Positions 18,760 through 28,233 of a DNA stretch of 64,000 nt are shown in pieces. Each line of letters begins with the position of its first letter. Positions within the stretch are counted from its first letter, which is position 1. The DNA is from CAVQBJ01 sp963819075 (lineage in GTDB: Bacteria; Actinomycetota; Thermoleophilia; Solirubrobacterales; Solirubrobacteraceae): positions 1 to 64,000 of the forward strand of contig CAWFUP010000004.1 in the NCBI GenBank assembly GCA_963819075.1, written 5' to 3'. A program made the translations under genes and the position numbers. The notes beneath the pieces were generated by a model. That model worked only from the letters and a program-made list of their open reading frames with translations. It had not been told where the DNA came from and ran no database searches.

Positions 18760-19641
18760 CTAACCGGCTTGTGATGCCGCGGGCGCTGTGCGCGGCTCGG
18801 TACGGGCGGTTGAGCGGCTGAGGTGTTCCCAGTTGGCTAGATCGGCGCGCAGCTGCTCGTGTTTGGCTCGGATTGCGTCTACGGCGTCGTCACCGAGTGC
18901 GAGGCGCAGGGGCGGCCTCGGTGCCATGATTGCCTCGAGGATCGCGGCTGCTGCTTTGTCTGGGTCGCCGGGCTGTGAGCCGTCCATCTGATCTATGGCG
19001 GTGCGGGTCACCCCCGATGTCGGGGCGTAGTCGTCGATGATCGTGCTAGTGCGGTGCATCCGTTCCGCTCCGAATTCGGTGCGGAACGCCCCGGGTTCGA
19101 CGATCAGTACGCGGATGCCGAGCGGGCCGACCTCGGCAGCGAGCGACTCTGACATCGCTTCAAGCGCGAACTTGGCCGAGCAATAGGCACCGAAGCCGGC
19201 AGGAGCGAGCTGGCCACCCATCGAGCTGATCTGGACGATCGTTCCGCTGCCGCGCTCGCGCATTCCGGCCAAGACGGCCTGGGTCAGCCTCACCGGGCCG
19301 AGGAGCATCGTCTCATGCAGCGAGACGAGCTCATCGATGTTCAACTCTTCGGCAGCACCGACCGTTCCGTAGCCGGCGTTGTTGACGAGCACATCGACGC
19401 GGCCAAAGCGCTCGAGCGCGGCGGCTACGGCGAGGGCGATCTCGTCTGGGCGTGTCACATCCAAGCGGACGGCCGCCAGACGATCTGGCGCCTCGTCGAC
19501 GAGCGCGCTCAACGCTTCCGCACGTCGGGCCGTTGCGACGACACGATCCCCGGCAGCGAGCGCTGCGCGAGCGAGTGCCAGTCCGAAGCCCGACGAGGTT
19601 CCCGTGATCAGCCAAGTGCGAGGTGATGTGTTCTCGTTCAT
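18760..19641 (-). CDS. Short-chain dehydrogenase/reductase (SDR)
   Basis: ATG 19641 (MNENTSPRTW) is preferred over an upstream start, giving 293 residues. The classical SDR motifs are complete: cofactor loop TGTSSGFG (residues 13-20), VLVNNAGYG, and catalytic Ser140, Tyr153 and Lys157 in QISSM and YCSAK. The Arg pair in ATARRAE after the second strand suggests NADP(H). The PEDLxR-type tail (EPGAFRTEFG) matches the oxidoreductases often annotated as ketoreductase-like. It is divergent from a LysR regulator, so redox regulation of an unknown carbonyl or alcohol by that regulator is likely. Confidence 0.88.
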   Translation of the reverse strand: MNENTSPRTWLITGTSSGFGLALARAALAAGDRVVATARRAEALSALVDEAPDRLAAVRLDVTRPDEIALAVAAALERFGRVDVLVNNAGYGTVGAAEELNIDELVSLHETMLLGPVRLTQAVLAGMRERGSGTIVQISSMGGQLAPAGFGAYCSAKFALEAMSESLAAEVGPLGIRVLIVEPGAFRTEFGAERMHRTSTIIDDYAPTSGVTRTAIDQMDGSQPGDPDKAAAAILEAIMAPRPPLRLALGDDAVDAIRAKHEQLRADLANWEHLSRSTARTEPRTAPAASQAG

Positions 19642-19690
19642 GGCTTGAACGTACGGCCGGCGGATCGCGATCGACAACATCTGTTCCCTG

Positions 19691-19719
19691 TCTAGCCACA
19701 GGAAGACCCTGTGCCTAGA
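19691..19719. promoter_or_regulatory. Inverted repeat, candidate LysR operator
   Basis: TCTAGCCACAGG (19691-19702) and its near-perfect complement (19708-19719; one mismatch) are separated by five bases in the 86-base divergent region between the SDR and LysR genes. The repeat ends nine bases before the LysR start codon, as expected for an autoregulated LysR site. Confidence 0.55.
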
Positions 19720-19727
19720 CTTGGCTG

Positions 19728-20630
19728 GTGTCGTTCGACCTACGGCAGCTGCGTTACTTCGTGACGGTCGTCGAGGAGGGCAGCCTCACGCGCGCCGCGG
19801 CGCAGATTCCCGTTGCTCAGCAGTCGCTCTCAGAGCAGATCCGCGCGCTCGAGCGCCAAGTCGGAGCGGAGCTTTTCGTCCGCGGACCGCGCGGCGTCCA
19901 GCTCACCGATGTCGGCGCCGCTCTGCTCGGCGAGGCGCGGCCGCTGCTCAGTCGCACTGACCGGGCGTTCGAGCGCGTGCGGCGGCTCGCGGTCGGCGAG
20001 CGCCAGGCCCTCCATGTCGGGTTTCTACCATCGGTCGGCAACTACGTCGTTCCGCCAGTCGTGCGAGCCTTCGCGAAGGCCCATCCAGAGACGGCGCTGA
20101 CGACGGAGGACCTCCCGATCGCGCGGCTCGTGGAGGGGCTCCGTGACGGTCGCGTCGATGCCGGCCTGACCCGTCCCCCGCTCGTTGATGACCTCGCCAC
20201 CGAACGTGTGCTGCGAGAACCAGTGGGCGCAGTCCTCCCCGCCGGCCATCGCCTGGCCGCAGCCAAGCAGCTAGACCTGGCCGACCTGGCCGAGGAGCCC
20301 TGGGTCCTCACGCCACGCTCCTCATGGGAACCATGGCACCGCAAGTACGATCAAGACTTCGCCGCCGCCGGATTCTCCCCGAACATCGTTCAGCGCGGAA
20401 CCAGCGTCCAGAGCCTGCTTGCGCTCGTGGCTGCCGGCGTGGGTGTAACTCGCCTACCTCTCTCGGCCCGGACCCTTCGCGATACGGGCGTTGTATTCGT
20501 GCCGCTGAGGAACGACTACGCCGACGTCGTCGTCGCGTGGATCGATGACCGACCCCGCCCCGCGGTTGAAGGGCTACGCACCGTGATCCATGCCACCGCC
20601 CGCAAGTCGGACTTGTTGGCCGCGGGCTGA
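19728..20630 (+). CDS. LysR-family regulator
   Basis: GTG 19728 gives 300 residues. The winged helix at residues 1-60 is textbook: LRQLRYFVTVVEEGSLTRAA, QQSLSEQIRALERQVGAELF, then GPRGVQLTDVG. The co-inducer domain starts LHVGFLPSVGNYVVPPVVRAF and contains ERVLREPVGAVLPAGHRLA. It is divergent from the SDR gene with an inverted repeat between them; the SDR gene is its obvious target. Confidence 0.92.
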   Translation: MSFDLRQLRYFVTVVEEGSLTRAAAQIPVAQQSLSEQIRALERQVGAELFVRGPRGVQLTDVGAALLGEARPLLSRTDRAFERVRRLAVGERQALHVGFLPSVGNYVVPPVVRAFAKAHPETALTTEDLPIARLVEGLRDGRVDAGLTRPPLVDDLATERVLREPVGAVLPAGHRLAAAKQLDLADLAEEPWVLTPRSSWEPWHRKYDQDFAAAGFSPNIVQRGTSVQSLLALVAAGVGVTRLPLSARTLRDTGVVFVPLRNDYADVVVAWIDDRPRPAVEGLRTVIHATARKSDLLAAG

Positions 20631-21362
20631 CCGCTCGCTGCTCACTAATCCAATAGCCATCTCACCGGCGCGATCGCGGCTACCAACGGCAGCCGACGAG
20701 ACCCGAATCGGTGTGAACGAGCAGCCCGAGCCCTGCTTACTGCTGGCGACAAGCACGTCGCTCGCGCCCGGGGCAGACCCGCAATGCGCGGCAACCAAGG
20801 GAGCGGTGCCTCGTTGGGCGGCGCGTTCGGCCGGCGCTGCTGGCGCGTGGACTCCACGCCGGAAGGGGGGCGCCGACGTGGAGTCTTGGCGCGGGGACGG
20901 TCGGCGTCGCGTCATGCAAGGACGAATCGGACTTCGCGGCGCATCCCGGTCATCGGCCTCACCGCCACGGTTCTTTAGTACGCCACGCTTGCCGGTCGAC
21001 GCATGTTCGCGTTACGCGGCGCGCTCGGCCCGTGCCGGTGCGCGAAGGGTGTCGGACTGCCGCCCGCTAGGACTGCAGGCTATCCGTAAAGAATCTGCCC
21101 TCGACGCCAGCATCGCGGAACCCGTCTCCCCCACCGAGCTGCCTGCCGCCCGCTGCACAGAACATCTGTTTTGTGACTCGCCGACAACCTGACCAGCCCT
21201 CCCTCGGGCGCGTCCGGGGCCATCGCGTCGTCGCCATAGCCATCGTCCGCTGAGCCACGGCCGCTCGCCCGAAGCAATCGTCCGCGACGGCGGTCGACGA
21301 CGCATGCTTCTGGGCGCAAGCAGGAGCGCCGCGTCTGCTTGGATCACACGACGACGGCGGCG
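20631..21362. other. 730 bases without a gene; degenerate dispersed element near 21200-21262
   Basis: No convincing coding frame. Near the right end, GTCGCCATAGCCATCGTCCG matches a segment of the dispersed element at 9240-9400 with one difference, making it a third, decayed copy. Confidence 0.4.
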
Positions 21363-22123
21363 TCACGCTGCGCCAGACATCGCCTCCAGGCGAGCCGCGA
21401 GGATTACGTCGCCCTCAATGATGAAGCGCCTGACGGTCATAGCGGTGACGGCGTCTTGTACCCCGGCGGAGACGCGCACCCACTCGGCGAGGCCGGCGTG
21501 GATCTTCAGAGCGGCTTTCAGGGGGGCCGGGCTCGAGGAGCCGTGCGTGGCCGGCTTTCGAGGCGGCCTCGATGGCCCAGCGCCAGGGCGCCTCGGGCGG
21601 CGAGTCATCACGTTGGGCTCGAGCTCGTGGGCGATCACGCCGCAGAAGCCGCCCGAGTGCGCGGGTTGAAGGCCGCGTGCCGCGGCGCTGATCTGAGAAG
21701 CGCGTCGCTCAAGCGTCTCGTCGTCATGGCCGCGGACCATCGCGGCCAGCGCGCGGCAACCCGGTGCGCGCGGCGAGCGCCCTGATCGGTCGGGTGTGCC
21801 GTCGTGCCGGCGCGGGGGTGGGCGCCGGACTGCCCTCGAGCTCGGCGCGGACGATGGCGGCCTGCTTGGAGACCCAGCGGACGGCGTGGCGCTCTGCGAT
21901 CTGCTCTCCTTCGGCAAGCACGGCGTGTGCCTGTTCGTTGTCGCCGGGCTGATCACGACGATAAAGCGCGACGGCGAGGTCGATGCGTGCCCGCGCGCTC
22001 AACCAGGCGAAGCGCAGGCCATCGGCACGCGCGACGGCGGTGCGCAGCTCGCCTACCGCCCGGGTCAACGGCGCCGGCGAGAATACCTAGCTGACCAGGT
22101 CACTGAACAGCACGATCGCCACG
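21363..22123 (-). pseudogene. Internally deleted and frameshifted paralogue of the cyclase-ATPase regulator
   Basis: ATG near 22123 starts MGVAIVLFSDLVS, almost the same as the first residues of the big cyclase gene at 33089, then hits TAG. The sequence then continues directly with the region that matches the last about 250 residues of that protein: VGELRTAVARADG, HAVLAEGEQIAERHAVRWVS. A frameshift near 21750 moves the match into another frame (MVRGHDDETLERRA, LQPAHSGGFCGVIAHELEP, EGDVILAARLEAM). So the cyclase body, ATPase and most TPR repeats have been lost, leaving only the two ends. It is surely non-functional. Confidence 0.8.
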
Positions 22124-22211
22124 CCCATACGGAGTCCCGCGAATTACACCAGCCTGGACCACTCGAAGGAGGCTCCGTCATCCGTTGCCGGCGCGAGAGC
22201 CCGGGCTGCGG

Positions 22212-22916
22212 TCAGGCGGATGTGAACCCTGCGTGGCGGCGTAGCGCGGGCAGATCGTGAACGACTAGCTTGTTTCGTCCGGTGGTCACGCGACCGAGTT
22301 CGCGCAGCGTTCGCAGCGCCTTCACGGTGGCCTCGCGCGAGGCCCCGCACCAGCTGGCCAGTTCCTCTTGGGAGATGGGCAGCGAGATCAGCACGCCATC
22401 AGACGTCGAGCTCCCGAAGCATTCGCACAGCTCCAGGAGTCGGACGGCGACGCGCCCGAGTGTGTCCAGAGTCGCGAACTCGACGCGCTTGCGGTCGGCG
22501 TCTCGCAGCCGCGTCGCCAGAATGCTGAGCAGCTCGCGGGCTGCCTCGGGGCTCTCGGCGAGCGCGCGATCGAGATCGCGGGCCCCGACGACAATCGCTT
22601 CCACAGGCTCCAGGGCCGTGGCACTCGCTGAGCGGGGCGAATGGTCAAGGCTCGACAGCTCGCCGAGGATGTCTCCCGCCGTTCGGATCGCTAGCAACAC
22701 GTCTTGCCCGTCCGGCGAGCGGCACGTCACCTTGACCGCGCCATCACCGACCAGGAAGACGCGGTCGGAGATGTCGCCCTCGACAAACAGGACTTCGCCG
22801 CTCCGGTAGCGCCGACGAACGCCGCGGGAGGCCAGTCTGCGAACAAGACCAGCTACCGCATCATTGTCCACGGTGGGAGTTTGGTTGACGGTCGCTTCGG
22901 GCGTGTACTGGCCCAT
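22212..22916 (-). CDS. Crp/Fnr-family transcription regulator
   Basis: 234 residues from ATG 22916. A cyclic-nucleotide-binding fold covers about residues 30-145: YRSGEVLFVEGDISDRVFLV, then GDILGELSSLDHSPRSAS with the phosphate-binding G-E-L-S and Arg-Ser. A C-terminal winged helix (LISLPISQEELASWCGASRE, then ATVKALRTLRELGRV) ends the protein. No N-terminal Cys cluster is present, so it is a Crp-like rather than an Fnr-like oxygen sensor. It sits between the decayed cyclase paralogue and a duplicated upstream region, suggesting a former cyclase-Crp unit. Confidence 0.9.
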   Translation of the reverse strand: MGQYTPEATVNQTPTVDNDAVAGLVRRLASRGVRRRYRSGEVLFVEGDISDRVFLVGDGAVKVTCRSPDGQDVLLAIRTAGDILGELSSLDHSPRSASATALEPVEAIVVGARDLDRALAESPEAARELLSILATRLRDADRKRVEFATLDTLGRVAVRLLELCECFGSSTSDGVLISLPISQEELASWCGASREATVKALRTLRELGRVTTGRNKLVVHDLPALRRHAGFTSA

Positions 22917-23047
22917 GTGGGCACCCTAGCCGACGTCGTGCACGCTGCAGCGCTTGCCTGAAGCACGAGGCTGCGCGAATTGCTTGCTGCGCGAGGGTGG
23001 CGGATCAAGACGCGCGACGTGCTTGACGTCCGCGTATGCAGATGCGT

Positions 23048-23165
23048 CAAAGGACGCATACCGAGGATGCCAACCGACCTCGAAGTACGGGCGGCCCCTC
23101 CGTAGCGTGACCAACCGATGGCCACGCACCTGGTCGCACCTGGACTCAGACGCACCGCGCCTTCG
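23048..23165. repeat. Upstream region duplicated at 33205-33325
   Basis: About 115 bases match, in the same order and orientation, the region upstream of the big cyclase gene; shared words include CGACCTCGA, CTCC, GGTCGCAC, and GCGCT then GGGCTAT. Here it lies about 140-250 bases upstream of crp. It could be a shared promoter region or the relic of the lost cyclase paralogue. The rest of 22917-23353 shows no gene. Confidence 0.5.
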
Positions 23166-23353
23166 CGCTCGGGCTATGCCAGCCGAGCGCACGGGAGGCG
23201 TCGGACGCCGACGAGCCTCGGCCGGCGAGTGGTAGGCGCAACGGTCGCCGGTGGTGAAGCAACCTGGTCGGGATCGACCGCGCGCGCCGCGAAGAAGCGC
23301 GGTGGCCCTCGTGGCGACCGTCACATAGTTACGAGACCCCGAGAGGAGTCGAA

Positions 23354-26300
23354 GTGAGCAACATCGCGACCCAAACGCTGGACGCATCCTTGACCTTCTA
23401 CGAGCGTGCGGGTGGACACCTCGACGGTGATGGGGGCGCTGCTGGCGAGGCAGACCCCTCAGAGATGTGCTTGCCCAGAGCCGCGGCAGCCGCAGACGTT
23501 GACGGCGGCGCAGGAGCCACGCTTCATAGTCGGCGAGTGCGCGTTGGAGCTCGAAACCCTCTGCGTCGCTCTGGGCGCGTTGACGGTTGTGTCCGGTGCG
23601 TGGCTTTCGCGCTCGTGGTCGTGTCGGCGGTTCTCGTCATGGTTGCGTTGCCGGTGCGTGCGTTCGCGTCGCTGGCATTCACGTGGAGTACTCCGTCGAT
23701 CATTGGCGCGACGGCGGGCGGCGCGCTCGCGAACGCTTCGTGTCCCTCGATGACGCAGTGCACTGCTGTCGATGAGTTCGGGTATGCCGAGACCTTCGAC
23801 CCAGCTGCTCCGCAGGCTGGGACGAGGACCGGACTCGGGCAGCTGACAACGTTGTTCGAGCTCTCTGCCGACGTTCACGTGGCGTGCCCGACCGTGTCGC
23901 AGTGCACCGCGTACGGCAACGGCGTCTACACAACGTTCAATCCGCTTGCTATCGCAAGCCCGCAGGTCGTGCACATGAACCTCGGGACGAGCTTGGGAGG
24001 CTCCGGGGATCTCGCGTGCCCGTCGGTTACCCAGTGCACCGCGCTGGACGAGGGCGGCGCGACGACATTCGATCCCCAATCGTCACAGGCTCCGACCTTC
24101 ACTCCGATCGACACCACCGCTATCGCGACGTTTGGCCTGCTTCCGCTGTCGTGCCCGACCACAACGGAGTGCGTCACCCTCCTCAGCAACCCTGCGGGTG
24201 CCGGCAACGCCGTTGTGACGTTTGACCCGCATCAGTTGGGTGCGATCAGCCCGGTGCTCTTGAGCGGGCCGTCGGGCGTGAGCGTCGACGGACTGTCGTG
24301 CCCGTCGGCCACGGAATGTGTCGCCGTCGACAGTGGCGTCGCGGGGCAGCCGCTGGCGCGGCCCGCGAGCGTCGCCCGCGCAGTCGGCGCCCGCGCTGAT
24401 GTGATTGCGGACTCCGGCGGTGGCGAGATCGAGTTCGACCCCCATGACGTCGCTGCCGCGCAGCGGACGCCGATCGACGTGAATCCGCTCGTGACGGTCG
24501 ACTGTCCGTCGACGACCGAATGCATAGCGCCCGACGACGCCGCTCAGGAGGTCACGTTCGATCCGAGCGACCCGAGCACGGCGGTCACGAGCAGCATCAA
24601 CCTGCCGTTCGGGTCGGTAACGTGCCCGAGCGTCAGCCTGTGCGTGGCTGTGGCGGGAAGCGCCGCCGGCGGTTCCAACTCGGCGTACGAGAGCACCGGG
24701 ACGGTAGCCAGCGGGAGCGGCACCGTAGAGGGCAAAGTCACCGACGAGAACGGGGATCCCGTGAGCGGGGCGTCGGTGACGCTCTGCGGCCCGACCGGGT
24801 GCGTCCTGGTGAGTACCGACGCGTCCGGGGCGTGGTCGGTCAGCGACGTCCCGGCCGGCGCCTACACGGCGACGATCTTGCCGCCCGGCGACCTGGACAC
24901 CCCCACCGTGTCGGGCACGCTGATCGGCAACGGGCCGCTCGAGCTTGACGCGACCCTGCACCCGCCAAGCGGACCCCTAGCGGGCACGACAATCGGCCCG
25001 GCATCGAGCGTCGACACGGCAACCGGCGTCCCCACCGTCGACTGGCACAGCACGCTCACGGTGTCCACACACGCCTGCAGTGGTGGCAGCGGCTCGTGGG
25101 TCGTCCGGGGCGTCGACCCGCTCACGGGGAACACGTTGACGCGCAGCGGCCCGCTCAGCGAGGGCCCGCCGGGGACCTACAGCGCGACGATCCCGCAGCT
25201 GTACCCGATCCACGGCACCGCCACCGTGACACTCTCGATCACCTGCCCGGGCGCGAGCACGACCTCGACCGCATTCGACATATACGTCGACCCGAGCGGT
25301 GAGGTCGTCGACCAGAACGGTAATCCCGTTAGCGGGGCGACCGTGACGCTCCTGCGTGCAGACACGTCCGCAGGCCCATTCATCGCGGTGCCGGACGGCT
25401 CGACTCTCATGTCCCCGGCAAACCGCACGAACCCCGACACCACGGCCTCGGACGGGCTGTTCGGATGGGATGTCGCCCAGGGCTACTACGAGATCCATGC
25501 GTCGAAGTCCGGGTGCCACGCGCCGGGAGATCCCCAGCAGCCGACCGTGACGAGCGCGGCCCTGCCGATCCCGCCACCCGTCGAAGGGTTGCTGCTGACG
25601 CTCGATTGCCCGACGACGCCCCCCGTCCTGCAGGTTCCCTCGGGCATCACGGCCGAGGCGTCAGGCCCCAACGGCGCCACCGTGACCTTCTCGACGAGCG
25701 CGATCGACGTCGACAGCAGCGTCGGAGCCCCAACGTGCTCACCCCGCTCGGGGAGCGTCTTCGCGATCGGCACCACCACGGTCAACTGCTCGGCGACCAA
25801 CGCCGCGTCGCAGACCTCAACGGCCTCGTTCACGGTCACGGTTCGCGACACCACGCCACCGACGATCACCGGGCCCGGAAACCTCACCGCCAACGCGACG
25901 ACGCCCGCGGGTGCGAGCATCACCTTCTCAGCAAGCGCGGCCGACCTCGTGGACGGCAGCGACCCCGCCACATGCACGCCAGCGTCCAGCGCGACATTCC
26001 CGATCGGTCACACGACTGTCACGTGCAGCTCGGCCGATCGAGCGGGCAATCAGGCGGTCCCGCTCGTCTTCGACGTGTACGTCAAGGGCGCCGCGGACCA
26101 GATCGCAGCTCTCAACGCCAGCGTATCTTCGGACGGCATAGCCGGAGACACGGGCCAGGCTCTGCACCGCGACCTCAGCGATGCGGCTTCGGCGCTCGCC
26201 GACAACCGCGGGACGCGCGCGTGTCGCTCGCTCAGAGACTTCGCCGAGCGCGTCGTCGCTGACACCACGACCGGTCGCGGCAGCATCTCGCTCGGCCAGG

Positions 26301-26773
26301 CAGCGGACCTGGTCGCGTCGACACTGAGGATCGAGACGGTGCTCAGCTGCTTGAGCCCGACCTCGGCCGTGCCGGGCGTGATCGCTGACACCCTCAGCCT
26401 GGCCACCGTGGTGAGCGGATGGCATCTCGTCACCCCGCTGGCCAGATACATCTCCTGGCAGCTCGCGGGACTCGCAGACGCGCTTATCGAGGCACGCGCT
26501 GGCGCTGCGTGTCGCGAGCTCGCCTTCCTCGCCCTCGACGGGCTACTCGGCGGCCGTGAGTCTGGCTCGCTGCTCAGCACGCAACAGGCAGCGACAATCG
26601 TCAGCTACAGCACGCGCAGCTCGGCGGCGCTCGGCTGCGCGGCCGTGCTCGGGATACACGTCAAGTTGGGCCAGGCGGCCAGGGTGCGGTGGGCGACATG
26701 GCGGCGCGATCTCGGCAAAGGGACCGCGAGACGCGTCCGCCACGTCCGCGGCTCAGCGCACCGTGACCGCTAA
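23354..26773 (+). CDS. Very large secreted protein with CPS repeats and HYR domains
   Basis: GTG 23354 follows GAGAGGAG, giving 1139 residues; an about 80-residue extension precedes the signal-type helix (VAFALVVVSAVLVMVALPV), so a later start is possible. Residues about 128-430 carry seven Cys-Pro-Ser/Thr repeats (SCPSMTQCTAVD, ACPSVTQCTALD, DCPSTTECIAPD). About 455-515 is a carboxypeptidase-regulatory-like domain (VEGKVTDENGDPVSGASVTL), and a second short one starts GEVVDQNGNPVSGATVTLL. Two HYR domains follow at about 750-910 (SGITAEASGPNGATVTFS; GNLTANATTPAGASITFSAS). The Cys-containing helical tail (about 915-1139) is FIMAH-like. It is probably a surface or matrix protein. Confidence 0.8.
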   Translation: MSNIATQTLDASLTFYERAGGHLDGDGGAAGEADPSEMCLPRAAAAADVDGGAGATLHSRRVRVGARNPLRRSGRVDGCVRCVAFALVVVSAVLVMVALPVRAFASLAFTWSTPSIIGATAGGALANASCPSMTQCTAVDEFGYAETFDPAAPQAGTRTGLGQLTTLFELSADVHVACPTVSQCTAYGNGVYTTFNPLAIASPQVVHMNLGTSLGGSGDLACPSVTQCTALDEGGATTFDPQSSQAPTFTPIDTTAIATFGLLPLSCPTTTECVTLLSNPAGAGNAVVTFDPHQLGAISPVLLSGPSGVSVDGLSCPSATECVAVDSGVAGQPLARPASVARAVGARADVIADSGGGEIEFDPHDVAAAQRTPIDVNPLVTVDCPSTTECIAPDDAAQEVTFDPSDPSTAVTSSINLPFGSVTCPSVSLCVAVAGSAAGGSNSAYESTGTVASGSGTVEGKVTDENGDPVSGASVTLCGPTGCVLVSTDASGAWSVSDVPAGAYTATILPPGDLDTPTVSGTLIGNGPLELDATLHPPSGPLAGTTIGPASSVDTATGVPTVDWHSTLTVSTHACSGGSGSWVVRGVDPLTGNTLTRSGPLSEGPPGTYSATIPQLYPIHGTATVTLSITCPGASTTSTAFDIYVDPSGEVVDQNGNPVSGATVTLLRADTSAGPFIAVPDGSTLMSPANRTNPDTTASDGLFGWDVAQGYYEIHASKSGCHAPGDPQQPTVTSAALPIPPPVEGLLLTLDCPTTPPVLQVPSGITAEASGPNGATVTFSTSAIDVDSSVGAPTCSPRSGSVFAIGTTTVNCSATNAASQTSTASFTVTVRDTTPPTITGPGNLTANATTPAGASITFSASAADLVDGSDPATCTPASSATFPIGHTTVTCSSADRAGNQAVPLVFDVYVKGAADQIAALNASVSSDGIAGDTGQALHRDLSDAASALADNRGTRACRSLRDFAERVVADTTTGRGSISLGQAADLVASTLRIETVLSCLSPTSAVPGVIADTLSLATVVSGWHLVTPLARYISWQLAGLADALIEARAGAACRELAFLALDGLLGGRESGSLLSTQQAATIVSYSTRSSAALGCAAVLGIHVKLGQAARVRWATWRRDLGKGTARRVRHVRGSAHRDR

Positions 26774-27114
26774 CGCGAGCACGCCCGAGTACGGCCTGTC
26801 GGTGCTACCCGCGCCGACGCTGGCGCGGCGTCTCCTTGGCGTCAGGCCTCGATCTTGGTCGCCGACCACAACAAGGGAGCCCCACGCCTACTCGATCCAA
26901 GTGTCTGCCGCACGCATCCGATCCGCCGAGGGGGTAAGCGCTTGTGGCCTGGAACCTACTCACCCACGAACTCACGATGGCCATGAGCACGCCCGCAGGC
27001 AAGCAAGCAACGGCATACGACCCCGACGTCTGGACTTGACCGCATTCGTGGACACGTGACCTGACCCACCGAAACCGCGTCGCCGACGACGGTTCGAGAA
27101 AGGCTCTAAGAACG
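26774..27114. other. 341 bases without recognisable gene
   Basis: One plus frame stays open across the end of the preceding gene but has no start signal here and no family resemblance. A TTCGAGAAAGG stretch ends 15 bases before the methyltransferase start and may be its ribosome site. Confidence 0.4.
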
Positions 27115-28233
27115 ATGCAACACACGCCGCGTCACGCCGACGGCGCCGTACCGATGGACCCCTCGGCTGATGACATAACCGACGCTCACGCCTGGGTGCG
27201 CGAGACACTGCCAGGCAGGGACAGCGCCAAGCACGCCGACGTCTCGGGTGACGTCCGCAGACTGACCGACGGGGTGGCCGATGTATGGCGCACGATCGAC
27301 CGCAACGCACGGCGCGCGGGCCGGACGTTGCCGACCGACCGGGAGCGCGAGGCTGCGCACGAGAGCTTCTGGGGCGCTATGCGCGAGTTGGCTACGCGCG
27401 AGCGATATCTCGTGGGATCGCAGCTGATGCGTTCGCGGACCGCGGTGCGCGAGATCCTCAATCCGTGGCTTCTGCGCAGCGCCTACTGGGATCGGAGTTT
27501 CACTAAGCCGCACGGCTACGCCGGCGACTTCCGAATGCTCGAGTGGATGTATGACCTCGAGCACGACCCGTGCGCTGACCCCACCAAACCGGCTCTCGTC
27601 AACGTTCTGGACGGCCTATACGCCAGCGTGCACAGCGTGCGGGCCGTGTGGGACCGGCGCGGCTGGTTTGGGCGCCTCGTCCGGGAGCACCGCCAAGGTC
27701 GGGGAGGCGCTCCGCTGCGGGTGCTCGATCTGGCGTGCGGGGGCAGTCGCTATCTGCGCGACGTGATGACGGTCGCCGGCGGCGATGCGCTCGCCGTGAC
27801 GTTCGTCGATCAGGATCCCGCGGCGCTGGCGTTTATCGAGAGCTGGCTGCCCCAAACCAACGGAGGCTCGTGTCAGCTGGTGTGTGCTCCCGTTCGACGG
27901 CTGCCGCAACTGCTGCCGCAGAGCACGAGCGCAGAGCCCTGTGGCTTCGACGTGGTCGTGTCGACCGGGCTGTTTGACTACCTGACGGACGCAGACGCGT
28001 GCGCGCTGCTCGGCCACATGGTGGCGCTCACGCGATCAGACGGTGTTACCGCGATCTGCAACTTTGCGCCCGACGACGCCTCGCGGGTCGTGAAGGACTG
28101 GGTGAGCGACTGGCAACTCGTGTATCGCGGCGCGGACGAGTTGCGGGGCCTGTTCCCGACCGATCGTCATGTTGCCACCGAGACGTCTTCCGACGGCGGG
28201 CTCGTCTACGCGTGGGCGCACGGCACGCGATGA
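27115..28233 (+). CDS. Class I SAM methyltransferase, PhcB-like (3-OH-palmitate methyl ester type)
   Basis: 372 residues from ATG 27115. Before the Rossmann fold lies RSAYWDRSFTKPHGYAGDFR (near residue 130); this K-P-x-G-Y-A-G-D block, with a long helical N-domain, is what I associate with the family annotated as extracellular factor 3-hydroxypalmitic acid methyl ester synthesis (PhcB-like). The SAM site is LRVLDLACGGSRYLRDV near residue 202, with VTFVDQDPAALAF and FDVVVSTGLFDYL following. It overlaps the desaturase start as ATGA. PhcB methylates a hydroxy fatty acid to make a quorum signal; substrate here is inferred from the family and the lipid-enzyme neighbour. Confidence 0.72.
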   Translation: MQHTPRHADGAVPMDPSADDITDAHAWVRETLPGRDSAKHADVSGDVRRLTDGVADVWRTIDRNARRAGRTLPTDREREAAHESFWGAMRELATRERYLVGSQLMRSRTAVREILNPWLLRSAYWDRSFTKPHGYAGDFRMLEWMYDLEHDPCADPTKPALVNVLDGLYASVHSVRAVWDRRGWFGRLVREHRQGRGGAPLRVLDLACGGSRYLRDVMTVAGGDALAVTFVDQDPAALAFIESWLPQTNGGSCQLVCAPVRRLPQLLPQSTSAEPCGFDVVVSTGLFDYLTDADACALLGHMVALTRSDGVTAICNFAPDDASRVVKDWVSDWQLVYRGADELRGLFPTDRHVATETSSDGGLVYAWAHGTR

